Source: Flavobacterium sp. UMI-01 (GTDB taxonomy: Bacteria; Bacteroidota; Bacteroidia; Flavobacteriales; Flavobacteriaceae). From it: DNA of 64,000 nucleotides. The notes beneath the pieces are model-generated. The model did no database searches. It was given only the letters and a program-made list of their open reading frames with translations, and had not been told where the DNA came from. The stretch spans positions 48,850-112,849 of the forward strand of contig NZ_BPLU01000067.1 of the NCBI RefSeq assembly GCF_019656315.1, in the 5' to 3' direction. Below are positions 7,191 through 15,985 of the stretch, in pieces. The stretch's first letter is position 1. Each line of letters begins with the position of its first letter. The translations under genes were made by a program, and so were the position numbers.

Positions 7191-7536
7191 TAACTTCGTG
7201 AAAATATACTAATTCAAATGCAGTGTGAGGTCATTAGACTTTACACTGTATTTTTTTTGAGATTTATTTCTTAGTAGACGAATTCATAAAAATTGACCAC
7301 TTAGGGATAATTCATTACACTTCTTATATAGCGTCATTATGAAAATGAATTGTGATTTGTAGCCCTGATGGAAGTGGAAATCCTTGTGGTGGCTGGTCCC
7401 GAAGCTTCGGGATAAGCCACCACAAGATTACTTCACTATATTTTATTTACATAGGAGTTCAGTGAACTGTGTTTATAACGGACAGCAGGAGGAATCGTTC
7501 TTAAAACAAGAAAGGTTCAGCTCCTAAAAAAATAAT
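7191..7536. other. Gene-free gap with an RNA-like repeat element
   Basis: No gene is supported in this 346-base stretch. Its middle (7360-7490) is a structured element described separately. The flanks are plain AT-rich sequence. The short dyad AGTTCA-g-TGAACT lies at about 7456-7468. Confidence 0.55.
7360..7490 (+). ncRNA. Structured flavobacterial repeat element with 44-base palindrome
   Basis: The element opens with TAGCCCTGATGGAAGTGG and closes with CGGACAGCAGGA. Between them is a nested palindrome: arms CTTGTGGTGGCT (7383-7394) and its complement (7415-7426), enclosing the perfect palindrome TCCCGAAGCTTCGGGA (7397-7412). From memory, the TAGCCC..GATGGAAG..GG ... CGGA.AGC.GGA frame with a variable central hairpin recurs between genes of many flavobacteria and may be what Rfam calls a Flavo-type RNA. 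That match is unverified. An extra stretch of about 45 bases separates the hairpin from the closing motif here. Confidence 0.5.
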
Positions 7537-7707
7537 TTATTTGCTTTGGATACGCTTAGTCAAGCCTAAAATAAAACAGATTACACCAAAGACTAAAAAC
7601 ACATAATACCCTATAATGCTGTTGTTGCGAATAAGGTTCGCGGCCACAAAACACAAAACACTTAAAAGATACAGGTTGAGAGGTGTTAATTTATGATAAA
7701 AATTCAT
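7537..7707 (-). CDS. Small membrane protein, 56 aa
   Basis: The frame runs from ATG at 7705-7707 to TAA at 7537-7539. The peptide begins MNFYHKLTPLNLYLLSVLCF and has two hydrophobic stretches (about residues 11-25 and 31-50), then a basic end KRIQSK, giving a probable two-helix inner-membrane protein. It ends up 6 bases upstream of the ftsY stop on the same strand, so it probably follows ftsY in one transcript. I recognise no family. Confidence 0.6.
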   Translation of the reverse strand: MNFYHKLTPLNLYLLSVLCFVAANLIRNNSIIGYYVFLVFGVICFILGLTKRIQSK

Positions 7708-7713
7708 TGTTGT

Positions 7714-8694
7714 TTATTTAAAGAAACTATCTACGAATTCGTATTTATTAAAAACTTGTAAATCTTCAATTCCTTCGCCAACCCCAATGTATTTTACAGG
7801 AATCTGAAATTGGTCTGAGATACCAATTACGACACCCCCTTTGGCAGTTCCATCAAGTTTAGTCACAGCAAGAGAAGTCACCTCAGTTGCAGCGGTAAAC
7901 TGCTTGGCTTGTTCAAAAGCATTTTGCCCAGTCGAACCATCCAAAACTAATAACACATCATGAGGTGCATCGCCTACGACTTTCTGCATGACACGTTTTA
8001 CTTTAGACAATTCGTTCATTAAGTTGACCTTGTTGTGCAAACGACCTGCGGTATCAATAATCACCACATCGGCGTTTTGAGCAACGGCAGATTGCAACGT
8101 ATCAAAAGCGACTGAGGCAGGGTCACTTCCCATCTCTTGGCGTACAATTGGCACACCTACTCTATCGGCCCAAATTTGTAATTGGTCAATAGCGGCAGCT
8201 CTAAAAGTATCGGCAGCCCCTAGAACAACATTATGTCCTGCTTTTTTGAATTGATAGGCTAGTTTACCAATGGTGGTTGTTTTTCCCACTCCATTGACTC
8301 CTACCACCATTATGACATACGGTTTGGTTTGAACAGCAATTTCAAAATCTTTGGCTTCACCAGAATTAGTTTCAGATAAAAGCCCTGCGATTTCTTCCTG
8401 AAGAATGCGATTCAATTCTTCGGTTCCTAAGTATTTATCTTCTGCCACTCGTTTTTCAATGCGAGTGATAATTTTTAACGTAGTATTTACCCCTACATCC
8501 GAAGAAACTAAGATTTCTTCTAAATTATCCAATACATCATCATCCACCTTTGCCTTACCCGCAATGGCTTTGGTCAATTTTGTAAAAAAAGAAGTTTTTG
8601 TTTTTTCTAACCCTTTGTCTAAAACCTGTTTTTCTTGTTCGGTTAGACTTTGGTCTTTTTTGTCAGATGAAAATATTCTTTTAAAAAAACTCAT
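7714..8694 (-). CDS. ftsY: Signal recognition particle receptor FtsY
   Basis: This 326-residue GTPase has G1 GVNGVGKTT (132-140), DTFRAAA (162-168), DTAGR (214-218), TKLDG (278-282) and the GxGE element near 305, all in SRP GTPase order. The N domain covers about 20-110. The long acidic A domain of E. coli FtsY is missing, as is usual in Bacteroidota. FtsY docks SRP-ribosome complexes to the membrane for co-translational insertion. It lies downstream of the ribosomal protein genes, with a hairpin at 8754-8777 between. Confidence 0.96.
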   Translation of the reverse strand: MSFFKRIFSSDKKDQSLTEQEKQVLDKGLEKTKTSFFTKLTKAIAGKAKVDDDVLDNLEEILVSSDVGVNTTLKIITRIEKRVAEDKYLGTEELNRILQEEIAGLLSETNSGEAKDFEIAVQTKPYVIMVVGVNGVGKTTTIGKLAYQFKKAGHNVVLGAADTFRAAAIDQLQIWADRVGVPIVRQEMGSDPASVAFDTLQSAVAQNADVVIIDTAGRLHNKVNLMNELSKVKRVMQKVVGDAPHDVLLVLDGSTGQNAFEQAKQFTAATEVTSLAVTKLDGTAKGGVVIGISDQFQIPVKYIGVGEGIEDLQVFNKYEFVDSFFK

Positions 8695-8753
8695 AGTAGG
8701 AATTGTAATAAATTCGTATGTATAATCGGTTAAAGATAAAAATAAAAAAGCTA

Positions 8754-8777
8754 CTTCCGATTGAAAGTAGCTTTTTT
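8754..8777. terminator. Bidirectional hairpin between DUF4295 gene and ftsY
   Basis: AAAAAAGCTACTT pairs with AAGTAGCTTTTTT, so each strand ends in a T-run. It lies between the DUF4295 stop (8794) and the ftsY start (8694), so ftsY may have its own promoter or rely on read-through. Confidence 0.75.
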
Positions 8778-8793
8778 ATATAATGTCTTTTAA

Positions 8794-8946
8794 TTACTTC
8801 TTTTTCAAGAACTCATCAACAGCTTCTGGAGCTAAGATAGTTTCTACGAATGTATATGCACCCGTTTTTGGAGATTTTACCATTTTGATGGCTTTTGATA
8901 ATCTCTTAGAAGATGTTTGTAACGATGCTACTGTTTTCTTTGCCAT
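8794..8946 (-). CDS. DUF4295 small basic protein, 50 aa
   Basis: The frame runs from ATG at 8944-8946 to TAA at 8794-8796, giving a 50-residue lysine-rich protein (MAKKTVASLQTSSKRLSKAI at the start, DEFLKKK at the end). It matches the DUF4295 proteins that Bacteroidota keep next to rpmG and ftsY. Size, charge and company suggest a ribosome-associated role, but none is established that I know of. It sits 42 bases downstream of rpmG. Confidence 0.85.
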   Translation of the reverse strand: MAKKTVASLQTSSKRLSKAIKMVKSPKTGAYTFVETILAPEAVDEFLKKK

Positions 8947-8988
8947 GTCTGATTATTTTTTGAAATTTTTTAAAATAAAAATTTCTAA

Positions 8989-9171
8989 TTATTTAATTTC
9001 TTTATGAACAGTAACTCTTTTCAAGATTGGATTAAATTTTTTAATCTCTAATCTATCTGGAGTATTTTTTTTGTTCTTAGTTGTTATATATCTTGAAGTT
9101 CCTGCAACACCTGTAGTTTTGTGCTCAGTACACTCTAAAATCACTTGAATTCTATTACCTTTCTTTGCCAT
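8989..9171 (-). CDS. rpmG: 50S ribosomal protein L33
   Basis: Sixty residues with the L33 pattern: [17 protein letters not shown] at the start, then [17 protein letters not shown] and [13 protein letters not shown]. Only one Cys (ECTEH) is present, so this is the zinc-free form of L33. It is a component of the large subunit near the E site. It lies between rpmB and the DUF4295 gene, the usual Bacteroidota order. Confidence 0.95.
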   Translation of the reverse strand: MAKKGNRIQVILECTEHKTTGVAGTSRYITTKNKKNTPDRLEIKKFNPILKRVTVHKEIK

Positions 9172-9202
9172 CTTGCTTTATATTTAAATAATTGGAAAAA
9201 GA

Positions 9203-9439
9203 TTATTTAATAAATCCATTTGCTTGTGCTTTTTTCAAAACAGCAGCAATTCCATTTTTGTTAATTGTTTTTATCGTAGATGCTGCTACTCTAAGAGTAA
9301 TCCATCTATCTTCCTCTGGAAGATAAAAACGCTTCTTAACTAAGTTTACAGAAAATTTTCTCTTAGTTTTATTCATAGCGTGAGAAACGTTATTTCCTAC
9401 CATCGCTCTTTTACCTGTAAGGTCACAAACTCTTGACAT
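9203..9439 (-). CDS. rpmB: 50S ribosomal protein L28
   Basis: Seventy-eight residues starting [20 protein letters not shown], the typical L28 N-terminus, with [21 protein letters not shown] in the middle and [13 protein letters not shown] near the end. L28 is part of the large ribosomal subunit. It is first in the rpmB-rpmG-DUF4295 run, 31 bases ahead of rpmG. Confidence 0.95.
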   Translation of the reverse strand: MSRVCDLTGKRAMVGNNVSHAMNKTKRKFSVNLVKKRFYLPEEDRWITLRVAASTIKTINKNGIAAVLKKAQANGFIK

Positions 9440-9511
9440 TATATATATCTTTTAATCGTTATTCAAAATCAGGGTGCAAAGAAAAGAAAAATAAACGTAC
9501 TAAACAAAATT

Positions 9512-10765
9512 TTACTTCACAAATTTTACAATTTCTTTTTGTAACATTTCCAAACTTTTATAGACTGCTCTATCTATCACTTTTTCACGAGGTTGCCCAA
9601 AATTAAACTCCTCTACCACCACCCCCTCTGGGGTAGCCAAAGCAATAAAAACGGTTCCTAAAGCTGCATCTCCTTCTTCTTTTGTTGGCCCTGCATTTCC
9701 AGTTGTTGCAATTGCATACTCTGTTTTCATCAACGTTTTCACACCCAATGCCATAGCTCTAGCCACTTCGGCACTCACAACGGAATGTTGTACTATCAAA
9801 TCGCGCTCCACAGACAGAATTTCTATTTTAGTTTCAACAGCATAAGAAACCACACTGCCCTTTAAAAAGCCAGAAGCTCCAGGAACCCTTGTTAACAACG
9901 AGGCAATCGCACCACCTGTACAGCTTTCGGCTGTGGCAAGGGTTGCATTTTGTTGTTTTAGCAAATTCCCAACCAAGACTTCAAAGGTTTCATCTTCTTC
10001 CAAACCTACTATAATATCATCTATAATAGCTCTCAACAACACAATTTGGTTTGCAATTTCATTTTCTAATTTTCCCTTATCATTCCCTCTAGCAGTTAAT
10101 CGCAAACGAACCCTTCCTGGGCTTGGTAAATAAGCTAGCTTGATAAAACTAGGCAAATCATTCTCCCATCTTTCAATACGTTCTGCAACCATACTTTCGC
10201 CTTGACCATAGGTCATTATGGTTTTATGTAAAATATAAGGACGCTCATATTCTTTTACCAACTTAGGAACGAGTTGGTTTTCTATCAAATACTTCATTTC
10301 ATAAGGCACTCCCGGTAGCGATACAAACACGGTTTGTTCTTTTTGCATCCACATGCCTGGAGCTGTACCCACTTCATTGTGAAGTACCGTACAACGTGAA
10401 GGCACTAGGGCTTGATCTTTGTTAATTTGAGTAATAATCCTTTTATAAAATCCTTCGATAAGTTCCGTTACATGCGCCAAAACCTGATTATTGACTACCA
10501 ATTCATCTTCAAAATAATCACAAAATGTTTTTTTGGTCACATCGTCTTTTGTAGGCCCTAATCCTCCAGTAATCACCACCAAATCTACTTTATTTTGTAG
10601 TTTTTGAAAAGTATCCAAAATGTGCTGTTTGTCATCACTTATCGAAATCATCTCGAAGGTCTCGATGCCTATTTTATCTAATGATTTAGAAATAAAAGCC
10701 GAATTGGTATCTACAATTTGACCAATTAGAATTTCGTCCCCTATCGTAACAATACTTGCTTTCAT
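9512..10765 (-). CDS. cinA: CinA-family competence/damage-inducible protein (nicotinamide-nucleotide amidase)
   Basis: A 417-residue two-domain protein. The N-terminal MoCF-like COG1058 domain (residues about 1-170) has [16 protein letters not shown] and [12 protein letters not shown]. The C-terminal CinA domain (about 260-415) has [20 protein letters not shown] and TGNAGPT. Full-length CinA enzymes pair a pyrophosphatase activity with NMN deamidation in NAD salvage. Length is normal. It is probably transcribed separately from the upstream Hpt gene, because a hairpin terminator lies between them. Confidence 0.95.
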   Translation of the reverse strand: MKASIVTIGDEILIGQIVDTNSAFISKSLDKIGIETFEMISISDDKQHILDTFQKLQNKVDLVVITGGLGPTKDDVTKKTFCDYFEDELVVNNQVLAHVTELIEGFYKRIITQINKDQALVPSRCTVLHNEVGTAPGMWMQKEQTVFVSLPGVPYEMKYLIENQLVPKLVKEYERPYILHKTIMTYGQGESMVAERIERWENDLPSFIKLAYLPSPGRVRLRLTARGNDKGKLENEIANQIVLLRAIIDDIIVGLEEDETFEVLVGNLLKQQNATLATAESCTGGAIASLLTRVPGASGFLKGSVVSYAVETKIEILSVERDLIVQHSVVSAEVARAMALGVKTLMKTEYAIATTGNAGPTKEEGDAALGTVFIALATPEGVVVEEFNFGQPREKVIDRAVYKSLEMLQKEIVKFVK

Positions 10766-10795
10766 GTTTATTATTTGAACTATTTTATAGAAAAA

Positions 10796-10830
10796 AATTC
10801 AACACTTAGACAGATGCCAAATGTTGAATT
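10796..10830 (-). terminator. Terminator after the Hpt gene
   Basis: AATTCAACA (10796-10804) pairs with TGTTGAATT (10822-10830) around a 17-base loop. On the minus strand the hairpin is followed by a run of T (10791-10797). It ends the exonuclease/FAH/Hpt transcript upstream of cinA. Confidence 0.65.
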
Positions 10831-10856
10831 TCAAAGTTTTTTTACACCAATAAAAT

Positions 10857-11207
10857 TTAGCTAGGCAAATCAAAATCTTTATTGATTTCCTTGATAGCAT
10901 CTTCAATTTGCTTTTTCACACTTTTGAAAGTATCAATAATATCTTTTTTCTTTCCTTCGGTTTTGGTCCAAGCTTCAATTTGCAGAATTTCTTCAAAAGC
11001 AACGCTTAATCCTAGTAAATCTAAGGTGGGTTTGATTTTGTGTGCATACGCATACGCATGTTTGTGATCTTTCTTTTTTATTCCTTCTTTGATTTGAATT
11101 AAATCTTCAGGAACTTCCGTCACAAACAAAGTCAAAACTTCATTAACAAAATCTTGATCATTATCTGAAAGCTCGTACACTTTGGAAAGGTTGTAATGTA
11201 ATGCCAT
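10857..11207 (-). CDS. Histidine phosphotransfer (Hpt) domain protein
   Basis: A 116-residue all-helical protein with the Hpt signature AYAYAHKIKPTLDLLG, placing the phosphorylated His at about residue 56. Such single-domain carriers shuttle phosphate between hybrid kinases and response regulators. No kinase or regulator gene is nearby, so the partners are elsewhere. Its start overlaps the stop of the upstream hydrolase gene (TAATG), so the two are translationally coupled. The functional link between them is unclear. Confidence 0.88.
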   Translation of the reverse strand: MALHYNLSKVYELSDNDQDFVNEVLTLFVTEVPEDLIQIKEGIKKKDHKHAYAYAHKIKPTLDLLGLSVAFEEILQIEAWTKTEGKKKDIIDTFKSVKKQIEDAIKEINKDFDLPS

Positions 11208-11818
11208 TATTTTACTTGTATTCTAAATAGTTTTTGTCCTTCTAAAAATCCCTCTAAAACATCATCCGGTTGCACTACAGCGACTCCTTCGGGAGTTCCT
11301 GTAAAAATAATATCTCCAATTTTTAATGTAAAAAACTGTGAAACATACGAAATGATTTCATCAATTTTCCACAACATGGCCGAAGTATTTCCTTTTTGAA
11401 CCGTATTTTGATTATTGGTTAATTCAAATGTAAGATTTTCTAATGAACTAAACTGATTTTTATTTAAAAATTCTCCAATCACCGCTGACCCATCAAATCC
11501 TTTAGCAATTTCCCACGGCAATCCTTTCTCTTTTAGCTTTGCTTGTAAATCTCGAGCAGTAAAATCAATTCCTACACTAATTTCGTCATAATATTTATGA
11601 GCAAACTTAGCATCAATATACTTCCCTACCTTATTAATCTTTACAATCAGCTCTACTTCATGATGAATCTCTTCCGAAAACTCTGGAATTACAAACGGAT
11701 GTTGTTTTAACAATACTGCTGAATCAGGCTTTAAAAAAATTACTGGAGCATCGGGTCGTTCATTTTTTAACTCTTCAATATGTTTGGCGTAATTACGACC
11801 AATACAGATTATCTTCAT
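11207..11818 (-). CDS. Fumarylacetoacetate hydrolase family protein (acylpyruvase-like)
   Basis: About 203 residues from the ATG at 11816-11818; an in-frame TTG five codons earlier is less likely. The family signatures are present: MKIICIGRNYAKHIEEL, VIFLKPDSA, the metal ligands EIHHEVELIVKI, a GIDFTARDLQ stretch, and IGDIIFTGTPEG. The short single-domain form matches YcgM-type acylpyruvate hydrolases/oxaloacetate decarboxylases, which use Mg2+ or Mn2+. The true substrate cannot be read from sequence. Confidence 0.9.
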   Translation of the reverse strand: MKIICIGRNYAKHIEELKNERPDAPVIFLKPDSAVLLKQHPFVIPEFSEEIHHEVELIVKINKVGKYIDAKFAHKYYDEISVGIDFTARDLQAKLKEKGLPWEIAKGFDGSAVIGEFLNKNQFSSLENLTFELTNNQNTVQKGNTSAMLWKIDEIISYVSQFFTLKIGDIIFTGTPEGVAVVQPDDVLEGFLEGQKLFRIQVK

Positions 11819-11922
11819 ATTTTTAGTGGTCAATGATCAGTTATTTAGTGGTCAGTTTATAATTAGTAATCAGTTTGTCGAGATGTAAAAAACTGAATAC
11901 TAAAAACCTGTACACTGAATAC

Positions 11923-12693
11923 TTATTTCGTATTTAACTTCCTTAATTTAATCGCTGTCAACACCTTTTTAGTATATAAAGGGAAATCGGCATTTTGGAT
12001 CCAACTAAAATAACCTGGTTCAGCTTCTAAAACCGCTTCTACTTTTTTGCCTTTGTGTTTTCCAAAAGTAAAAATTTCTTCACCATCTTTGTCAAAAGCG
12101 ATCATCCCAGCAAAATCAGCTACTTTTTTACGAGTTGAAAATTCAGACAAGGATTTGATATCATTTTCTAAATCTTCATACCGATCTAATTGCGCCTTCA
12201 AAATTTCGTAAGTCGCCATGGTATCCACTTCTGCTGAATGGGCATTTTCTAAATTTCGGTCACAATAAAATTTATAGGCAGCACTTAATGTTCGCTCTTC
12301 TTTTTTATGAAAAATGGTCTGAACATCGACCGAGACTCTGTTTTTCATATCAAAATCGACCCCTGCTCTTAGTAGTTCTTCCGCCAAAAGAGGAATATCG
12401 AAACGATCTGAGTTGAACCCTCCCAAATCACTATCTTTAATCATATTATAAATTTGTGGAGCCAATTCTTTAAAAGTAGGTTCATTAGCAACTTTTTCAT
12501 CGGTAATCCCGTGTACTGCTGTTGTTTGAGGCGGAATAGGAATCATGGGGTTTACCAACCATGTTTTACTTTCTTTATTTCCATTAGGATATACTTTAAA
12601 AATTGCTATTTCAACAATTCTATCTTTTCCTATGTCAATCCCTGTAGTTTCGAGGTCGAAAAAGCAAATTGGTTTATTGAGTTTTAATTCCAT
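11923..12693 (-). CDS. DnaQ-like 3'-5' exonuclease with C-terminal extra domain
   Basis: About 256 residues from the ATG at 12691-12693. A longer frame from a TTG at 12717 is rejected, because that TTG is part of a TATATTTG promoter box. DEDDh residues are visible: FFDLETTGID (D13, E15), a middle Asp in FNSDRFDIPLLAEE, and the final His/Asp in HSAEVDTMATYE. A small C-terminal module (FGKHKGKKVEAVLEAEPGYFSW) resembles the DUF3820 fold found after such exonucleases. It probably trims DNA or RNA 3' ends; it is too short and isolated to be called the replicative epsilon subunit. Confidence 0.88.
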   Translation of the reverse strand: MELKLNKPICFFDLETTGIDIGKDRIVEIAIFKVYPNGNKESKTWLVNPMIPIPPQTTAVHGITDEKVANEPTFKELAPQIYNMIKDSDLGGFNSDRFDIPLLAEELLRAGVDFDMKNRVSVDVQTIFHKKEERTLSAAYKFYCDRNLENAHSAEVDTMATYEILKAQLDRYEDLENDIKSLSEFSTRKKVADFAGMIAFDKDGEEIFTFGKHKGKKVEAVLEAEPGYFSWIQNADFPLYTKKVLTAIKLRKLNTK

Positions 12694-12716
12694 TTTATTT
12701 TTTTGAAAGAAGTACA

Positions 12717-12724
12717 AATATAAT
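12717..12724 (-). promoter_or_regulatory. TATATTTG promoter -7 box for the exonuclease
   Basis: A perfect TAnnTTTG box on the minus strand. The ATG at 12693 lies 24 bases downstream, leaving room for a short leader. No good -33 TTG is seen at the ideal spacing. Confidence 0.6.
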
Positions 12725-13038
12725 TTTTTAAGACGGTTTTTATTCGAAAAAAGAAACTATTTTGGTTTTGTTAGAAATCTTTTTTCTCACCACAAAGTAC
12801 ACTAATTAGTACCAATTTTACAGCCTTCATTATTTCACAAATTCATAAAAATGAAAATTATTTAATTTTATTCTATGACATCTTTTTTTTAGCATAAAAT
12901 GTTTAACGTTACCCATACTATCTAAGGTTGTATTGATTAATGTAATTGAAAAATACAAATTAAAGAAATTTGTGCTAATTTACTTTACCCGTTCCCTATC
13001 GCTCGGGTGTGCAATTAATAGTTAATCTAAAAAAATAA

Positions 13039-13064
13039 CCCCAATAAAAGTGAATTTATCGGGG
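13039..13064 (-). terminator. Terminator after the E2 gene
   Basis: CCCC-a-ATAAA (13039-13048) pairs with TTTAT-c-GGGG (13055-13064) around a 6-base loop. It is followed on the minus strand by a T-run (13029-13036). It lies 26 bases past the E2 stop. Confidence 0.75.
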
Positions 13065-13089
13065 CTTACTATTTTCTATATTCTCTTTA

Positions 13090-14388
13090 TTAAAAATCAC
13101 GATTCACATCAAAAGATTCTAAATATTCCGCTACTCGTTTTACAAACATGCCACCAAGAGCTCCATCAATTACTCGGTGGTCATAGCTATGCGTTAAGAA
13201 CATTTTTTGGCGAATACCAATAAAATCACCTTCGGGTGTTTCAATAACCGCTGGCACTTTACGGATGGCTCCAAGAGCCAAGATTCCTACTTCAGGCTGG
13301 TTGATAATGGGCGTACCGAAAACACTTCCAAACGAACCTACATTAGTAACAGTATAAGTACCGCCTTGCGTATCATCTGGTTTAAGTTTACCTTGTTTGG
13401 CACGGCTTCCCAAATCGTTTACTGCTTTGGCCATTCCTACTAAGTTCAATTGGTCCGCATTCTTAATAACTGGCACAATTAAATTTCCGTTAGGCAATGC
13501 AGCCGCCATACCTAAATTAATATTTTTCTTTTTGATGATATAATCTCCATCAACTGATACATTCATCTCAGGATAATCTTTCAACGCTTTGGCTACAGCC
13601 TCCATAAAAATGGGAGTAAAAGTCAACTTCTCTCCTTCTCGTTTTTCAAATTCAGTCTTATGCTTATCACGCCATTTTACAATATTTGTCACATCGACTT
13701 CAATAAACGACTGTACATGCACCGATGTTTGAATCGAATTCACCATATAACCCGCAATTAATTTGCGCATACGATCCATTTCTACAATTTCGTCTCCACC
13801 ATTTACAGAAACTGGAGTTGCTACTGGGGTTGTCTTCGTAGAAGTTACAGGACTTAACGACTCGGCATTATTGTTTTTATTGGTTTTTCTGTTCTCAACA
13901 TAAGCCAAAATATCGTCTTTGGTAACACGATTATCCTTACCCGTTCCTTTTATCTTATCGAGCTCTTCTACTGAAACTCCTTCGGTATTGGCTATATTTT
14001 TAACTAATGGAGAATAAAATTTTTCTGAACTCGAAAAATCAACTGGAGCAGTCACCATATCTTTGGCAACCTCTACCGCTTTAGCGACTTGTTCTATAAT
14101 TTCGGGAGCAACGTTAGCCGATTCTTTATCTTTAGTTTCTTCAATATCATTGGTTTCAATAATAGCAATAGTTTGTCCTACTTGAACCAAATCATCTTTT
14201 GCAAAAAGTTGTTCTACTAATACCCCAGAAACTTCACTTGGCACTTCACTATCCACTTTATCTGTAGCGACTTCAATTACAGCTTCATCAGCTTCGATGG
14301 TATCACCAACGGATTTCAACCAGTTTGTAATAGTTGCTTCTGCGACGCTTTCTCCCATTCGAGGAAGTTTTAATTCAAATCTTGCCAT
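13090..14388 (-). CDS. 2-oxoacid dehydrogenase E2 component (dihydrolipoamide acyltransferase)
   Basis: A 432-residue E2 protein. One lipoyl domain (residues 1-80) carries the lipoate Lys in EVATDKVDSEV (K44). A peripheral-subunit-binding domain lies at about 127-170 (KNIANTEGVSVEELDKIKGT), and the catalytic domain from about 200. The active-site motif HSYDHRVIDGALGG puts catalytic His at 404 and Asp at 408. It transfers acyl groups to CoA in a branched-chain or pyruvate-type complex. No E1 or E3 gene is adjacent, so the exact substrate is undecided; branched-chain is the usual label for this flavobacterial form. Confidence 0.93.
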   Translation of the reverse strand: MARFELKLPRMGESVAEATITNWLKSVGDTIEADEAVIEVATDKVDSEVPSEVSGVLVEQLFAKDDLVQVGQTIAIIETNDIEETKDKESANVAPEIIEQVAKAVEVAKDMVTAPVDFSSSEKFYSPLVKNIANTEGVSVEELDKIKGTGKDNRVTKDDILAYVENRKTNKNNNAESLSPVTSTKTTPVATPVSVNGGDEIVEMDRMRKLIAGYMVNSIQTSVHVQSFIEVDVTNIVKWRDKHKTEFEKREGEKLTFTPIFMEAVAKALKDYPEMNVSVDGDYIIKKKNINLGMAAALPNGNLIVPVIKNADQLNLVGMAKAVNDLGSRAKQGKLKPDDTQGGTYTVTNVGSFGSVFGTPIINQPEVGILALGAIRKVPAVIETPEGDFIGIRQKMFLTHSYDHRVIDGALGGMFVKRVAEYLESFDVNRDF

Positions 14389-14566
14389 ATAGTATTAACC
14401 TAAAAAAGGTGTCTTTATTTTCTGTTTGCGAAATTAGTGAATTTTTAAAACATAAGTTTCATTAATTGTTTTTTATCAAGATAAACGCATTAAAAGTTTC
14501 ACACGAATTTCACGAATCATAACAGATCTAAAGCGAATAAAAAAAATTAATTACACTAATTTCTCA

Positions 14567-14603
14567 CTGCCTTAGGCAGATTCGAGGAATTTATAGCGCC
14601 TCG
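14567..14603. repeat. Two adjacent short hairpins
   Basis: CTGCC-tta-GGCAG (14567-14579) is followed by CGAGG/CCTCG (14583-14587 and 14599-14603). They lie just past the glycosyltransferase stop. With no clear T-run they may be part of a dispersed repeat rather than a classic terminator. Confidence 0.45.
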
Positions 14604-14611
14604 TTTTCCTG

Positions 14612-15781
14612 TTAATTCGTGTATGAAATTTCAATAATAGTCCCTCTTTCGTTTGAAGTATCGCTACCAATTAAAAAACCATTATTTTTTGATAGAATTT
14701 TAAATGTAAACCGCTTATTCTTTATGCGTTCCATAAAAGCAATGCTGTCTTTAAACAGAATTGAATTGGCGTCTAATAAAATTTCTACAGGAGATTCAGT
14801 AGTTAATGAAGAAAACACCATTTTCTCCGTATTCAAATCGTGAAAAACTACTTTTTTTCGCAATGCAGTTTCAATTTTTTGAACCAAAGACTTGTTTTTA
14901 GAATACAACACAAAGTGTTCTTTCTCTTTTTGAATCAGTCTTTTTCCTTGGAACATTTTCACCAATGAAAAAAAGACAATCCCCATTTTCATAAAAATCG
15001 AAAACAAAACGGATACTTTAAAATGCTTCCTATAAAAGAAATTCATCGCCTCTTGAAAACGTTTCATATAGGTTCCGTCCTTAATCGTGCTCTCGCCTTT
15101 ATAGTGAATCACGGTCGTTTCATGAAAATAATAATTGGTTTTGCCTCTTTGTAAGACCCTATACGACAAATCAATATCATCCGAATACATAAAGCAATCT
15201 TCATCAAATCCGCCAACATCTAAATACAATTGACGTTCCATCACCATAAAAGCGCCAACCAGGATTTCGACTTTCCCGGTTTGATTCTCCTCCAAATGCC
15301 CTGCGTAATAACTATCAAACCAAACTGTTTGTGGAAACAGTTTATACAAGGCAGTGATTTTCGTAAAAGCTACCCAAGGGGTTGGAATACCCCTCTTACT
15401 TTCGGGTAAAAAATTCCCAGCTCCATCAATAAGTTTTACTCCTACAATGCCTAGATTTTTCTGCCTTTCGGCGAAAGCCAATACGTTGACAAAAGTATCC
15501 TCGGCCACAACTGTATCAGGATTGAGGATGCAAATGTATTTCCCTTTGGCTTGGGCTACGCCAATGTTATTGCCTTTGGGAAAACCCGAATTCTCTTTGT
15601 TTTCGATGAGATTCACGTTTGAAAACTGTGCTTTCATCATTATACAACTATCATCGGTTGAATTATTATCAACGACAATTATCTCCGCATCAATACCATT
15701 TAAAGCGGCTTGAACGCTAGAAACGCAAAGCTCTAAAAAATACCGAACGTTATAATTAAGGATGATTACCGATAGTTGCAT
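14612..15781 (-). CDS. Family 2 glycosyltransferase with C-terminal extension
   Basis: A 389-residue protein. The GT2 domain (1-230) has QLSVIILNYNVRYFLELCV, EIIVVDNNSTDDS, LNPDTVV and DLSYRVLQRG. A hydrophobic stretch follows at about 255-280 (VSVLFSIFMKMGIVFFSLVKMF), then a tail of about 100 residues with no family I know. It is similar to rhamnosyltransferase-type GT2 enzymes. It is isolated from the polysaccharide locus by fbp and two secreted proteins, so it may act in cell-envelope glycan or protein glycosylation. Confidence 0.88.
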   Translation of the reverse strand: MQLSVIILNYNVRYFLELCVSSVQAALNGIDAEIIVVDNNSTDDSCIMMKAQFSNVNLIENKENSGFPKGNNIGVAQAKGKYICILNPDTVVAEDTFVNVLAFAERQKNLGIVGVKLIDGAGNFLPESKRGIPTPWVAFTKITALYKLFPQTVWFDSYYAGHLEENQTGKVEILVGAFMVMERQLYLDVGGFDEDCFMYSDDIDLSYRVLQRGKTNYYFHETTVIHYKGESTIKDGTYMKRFQEAMNFFYRKHFKVSVLFSIFMKMGIVFFSLVKMFQGKRLIQKEKEHFVLYSKNKSLVQKIETALRKKVVFHDLNTEKMVFSSLTTESPVEILLDANSILFKDSIAFMERIKNKRFTFKILSKNNGFLIGSDTSNERGTIIEISYTN

Positions 15782-15859
15782 GTCACAAATATAGAGAGAT
15801 AAATTGCTTTTGAAAATTATATTGAATTACTTTTACATAACAAGAATATAGTTTATAGA

Positions 15860-15949
15860 AGCCACGAATTCACGAATTTTAAATTTAATATTCTATAAAT
15901 GGTGACTTTCTACCAAAATTTCAAAACTTTAATTCGTGAATTCGTGGCT
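15860..15949. repeat. Perfect 19-base inverted repeat
   Basis: AGCCACGAATTCACGAATT (15860-15878) and its exact complement (15931-15949) flank 52 AT-rich bases. The arms are built from repeated CACGAATT phrases. The unit lies between a minus-strand glycosyltransferase and a plus-strand secreted protein, so it sits between divergent genes rather than after a transcript. Confidence 0.85.
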
Positions 15950-15985
15950 AAATAAATCAGCTTTGTGATTAAATCGACAAAAAAA

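Larger units (their letters stand above)
12694..13089. other. Gene-free gap with promoter, inverted repeats and terminator
   Basis: I see no gene in these 396 bases. At its left edge is the exonuclease promoter (12717-12724). Inside are related inverted phrases, CACAAATT (12836-12843) and AATTTGTG (12967-12974), plus an ACCCG/CGGGT stem near 12987-13008. The E2 terminator lies at the right. Confidence 0.6.

Noticed and set aside
15354..15713. 119-codon ORF antisense to the GT2 gene
   Set aside because: It mirrors the conserved glycosyltransferase coding strand and has no independent start signals or recognisable protein features.
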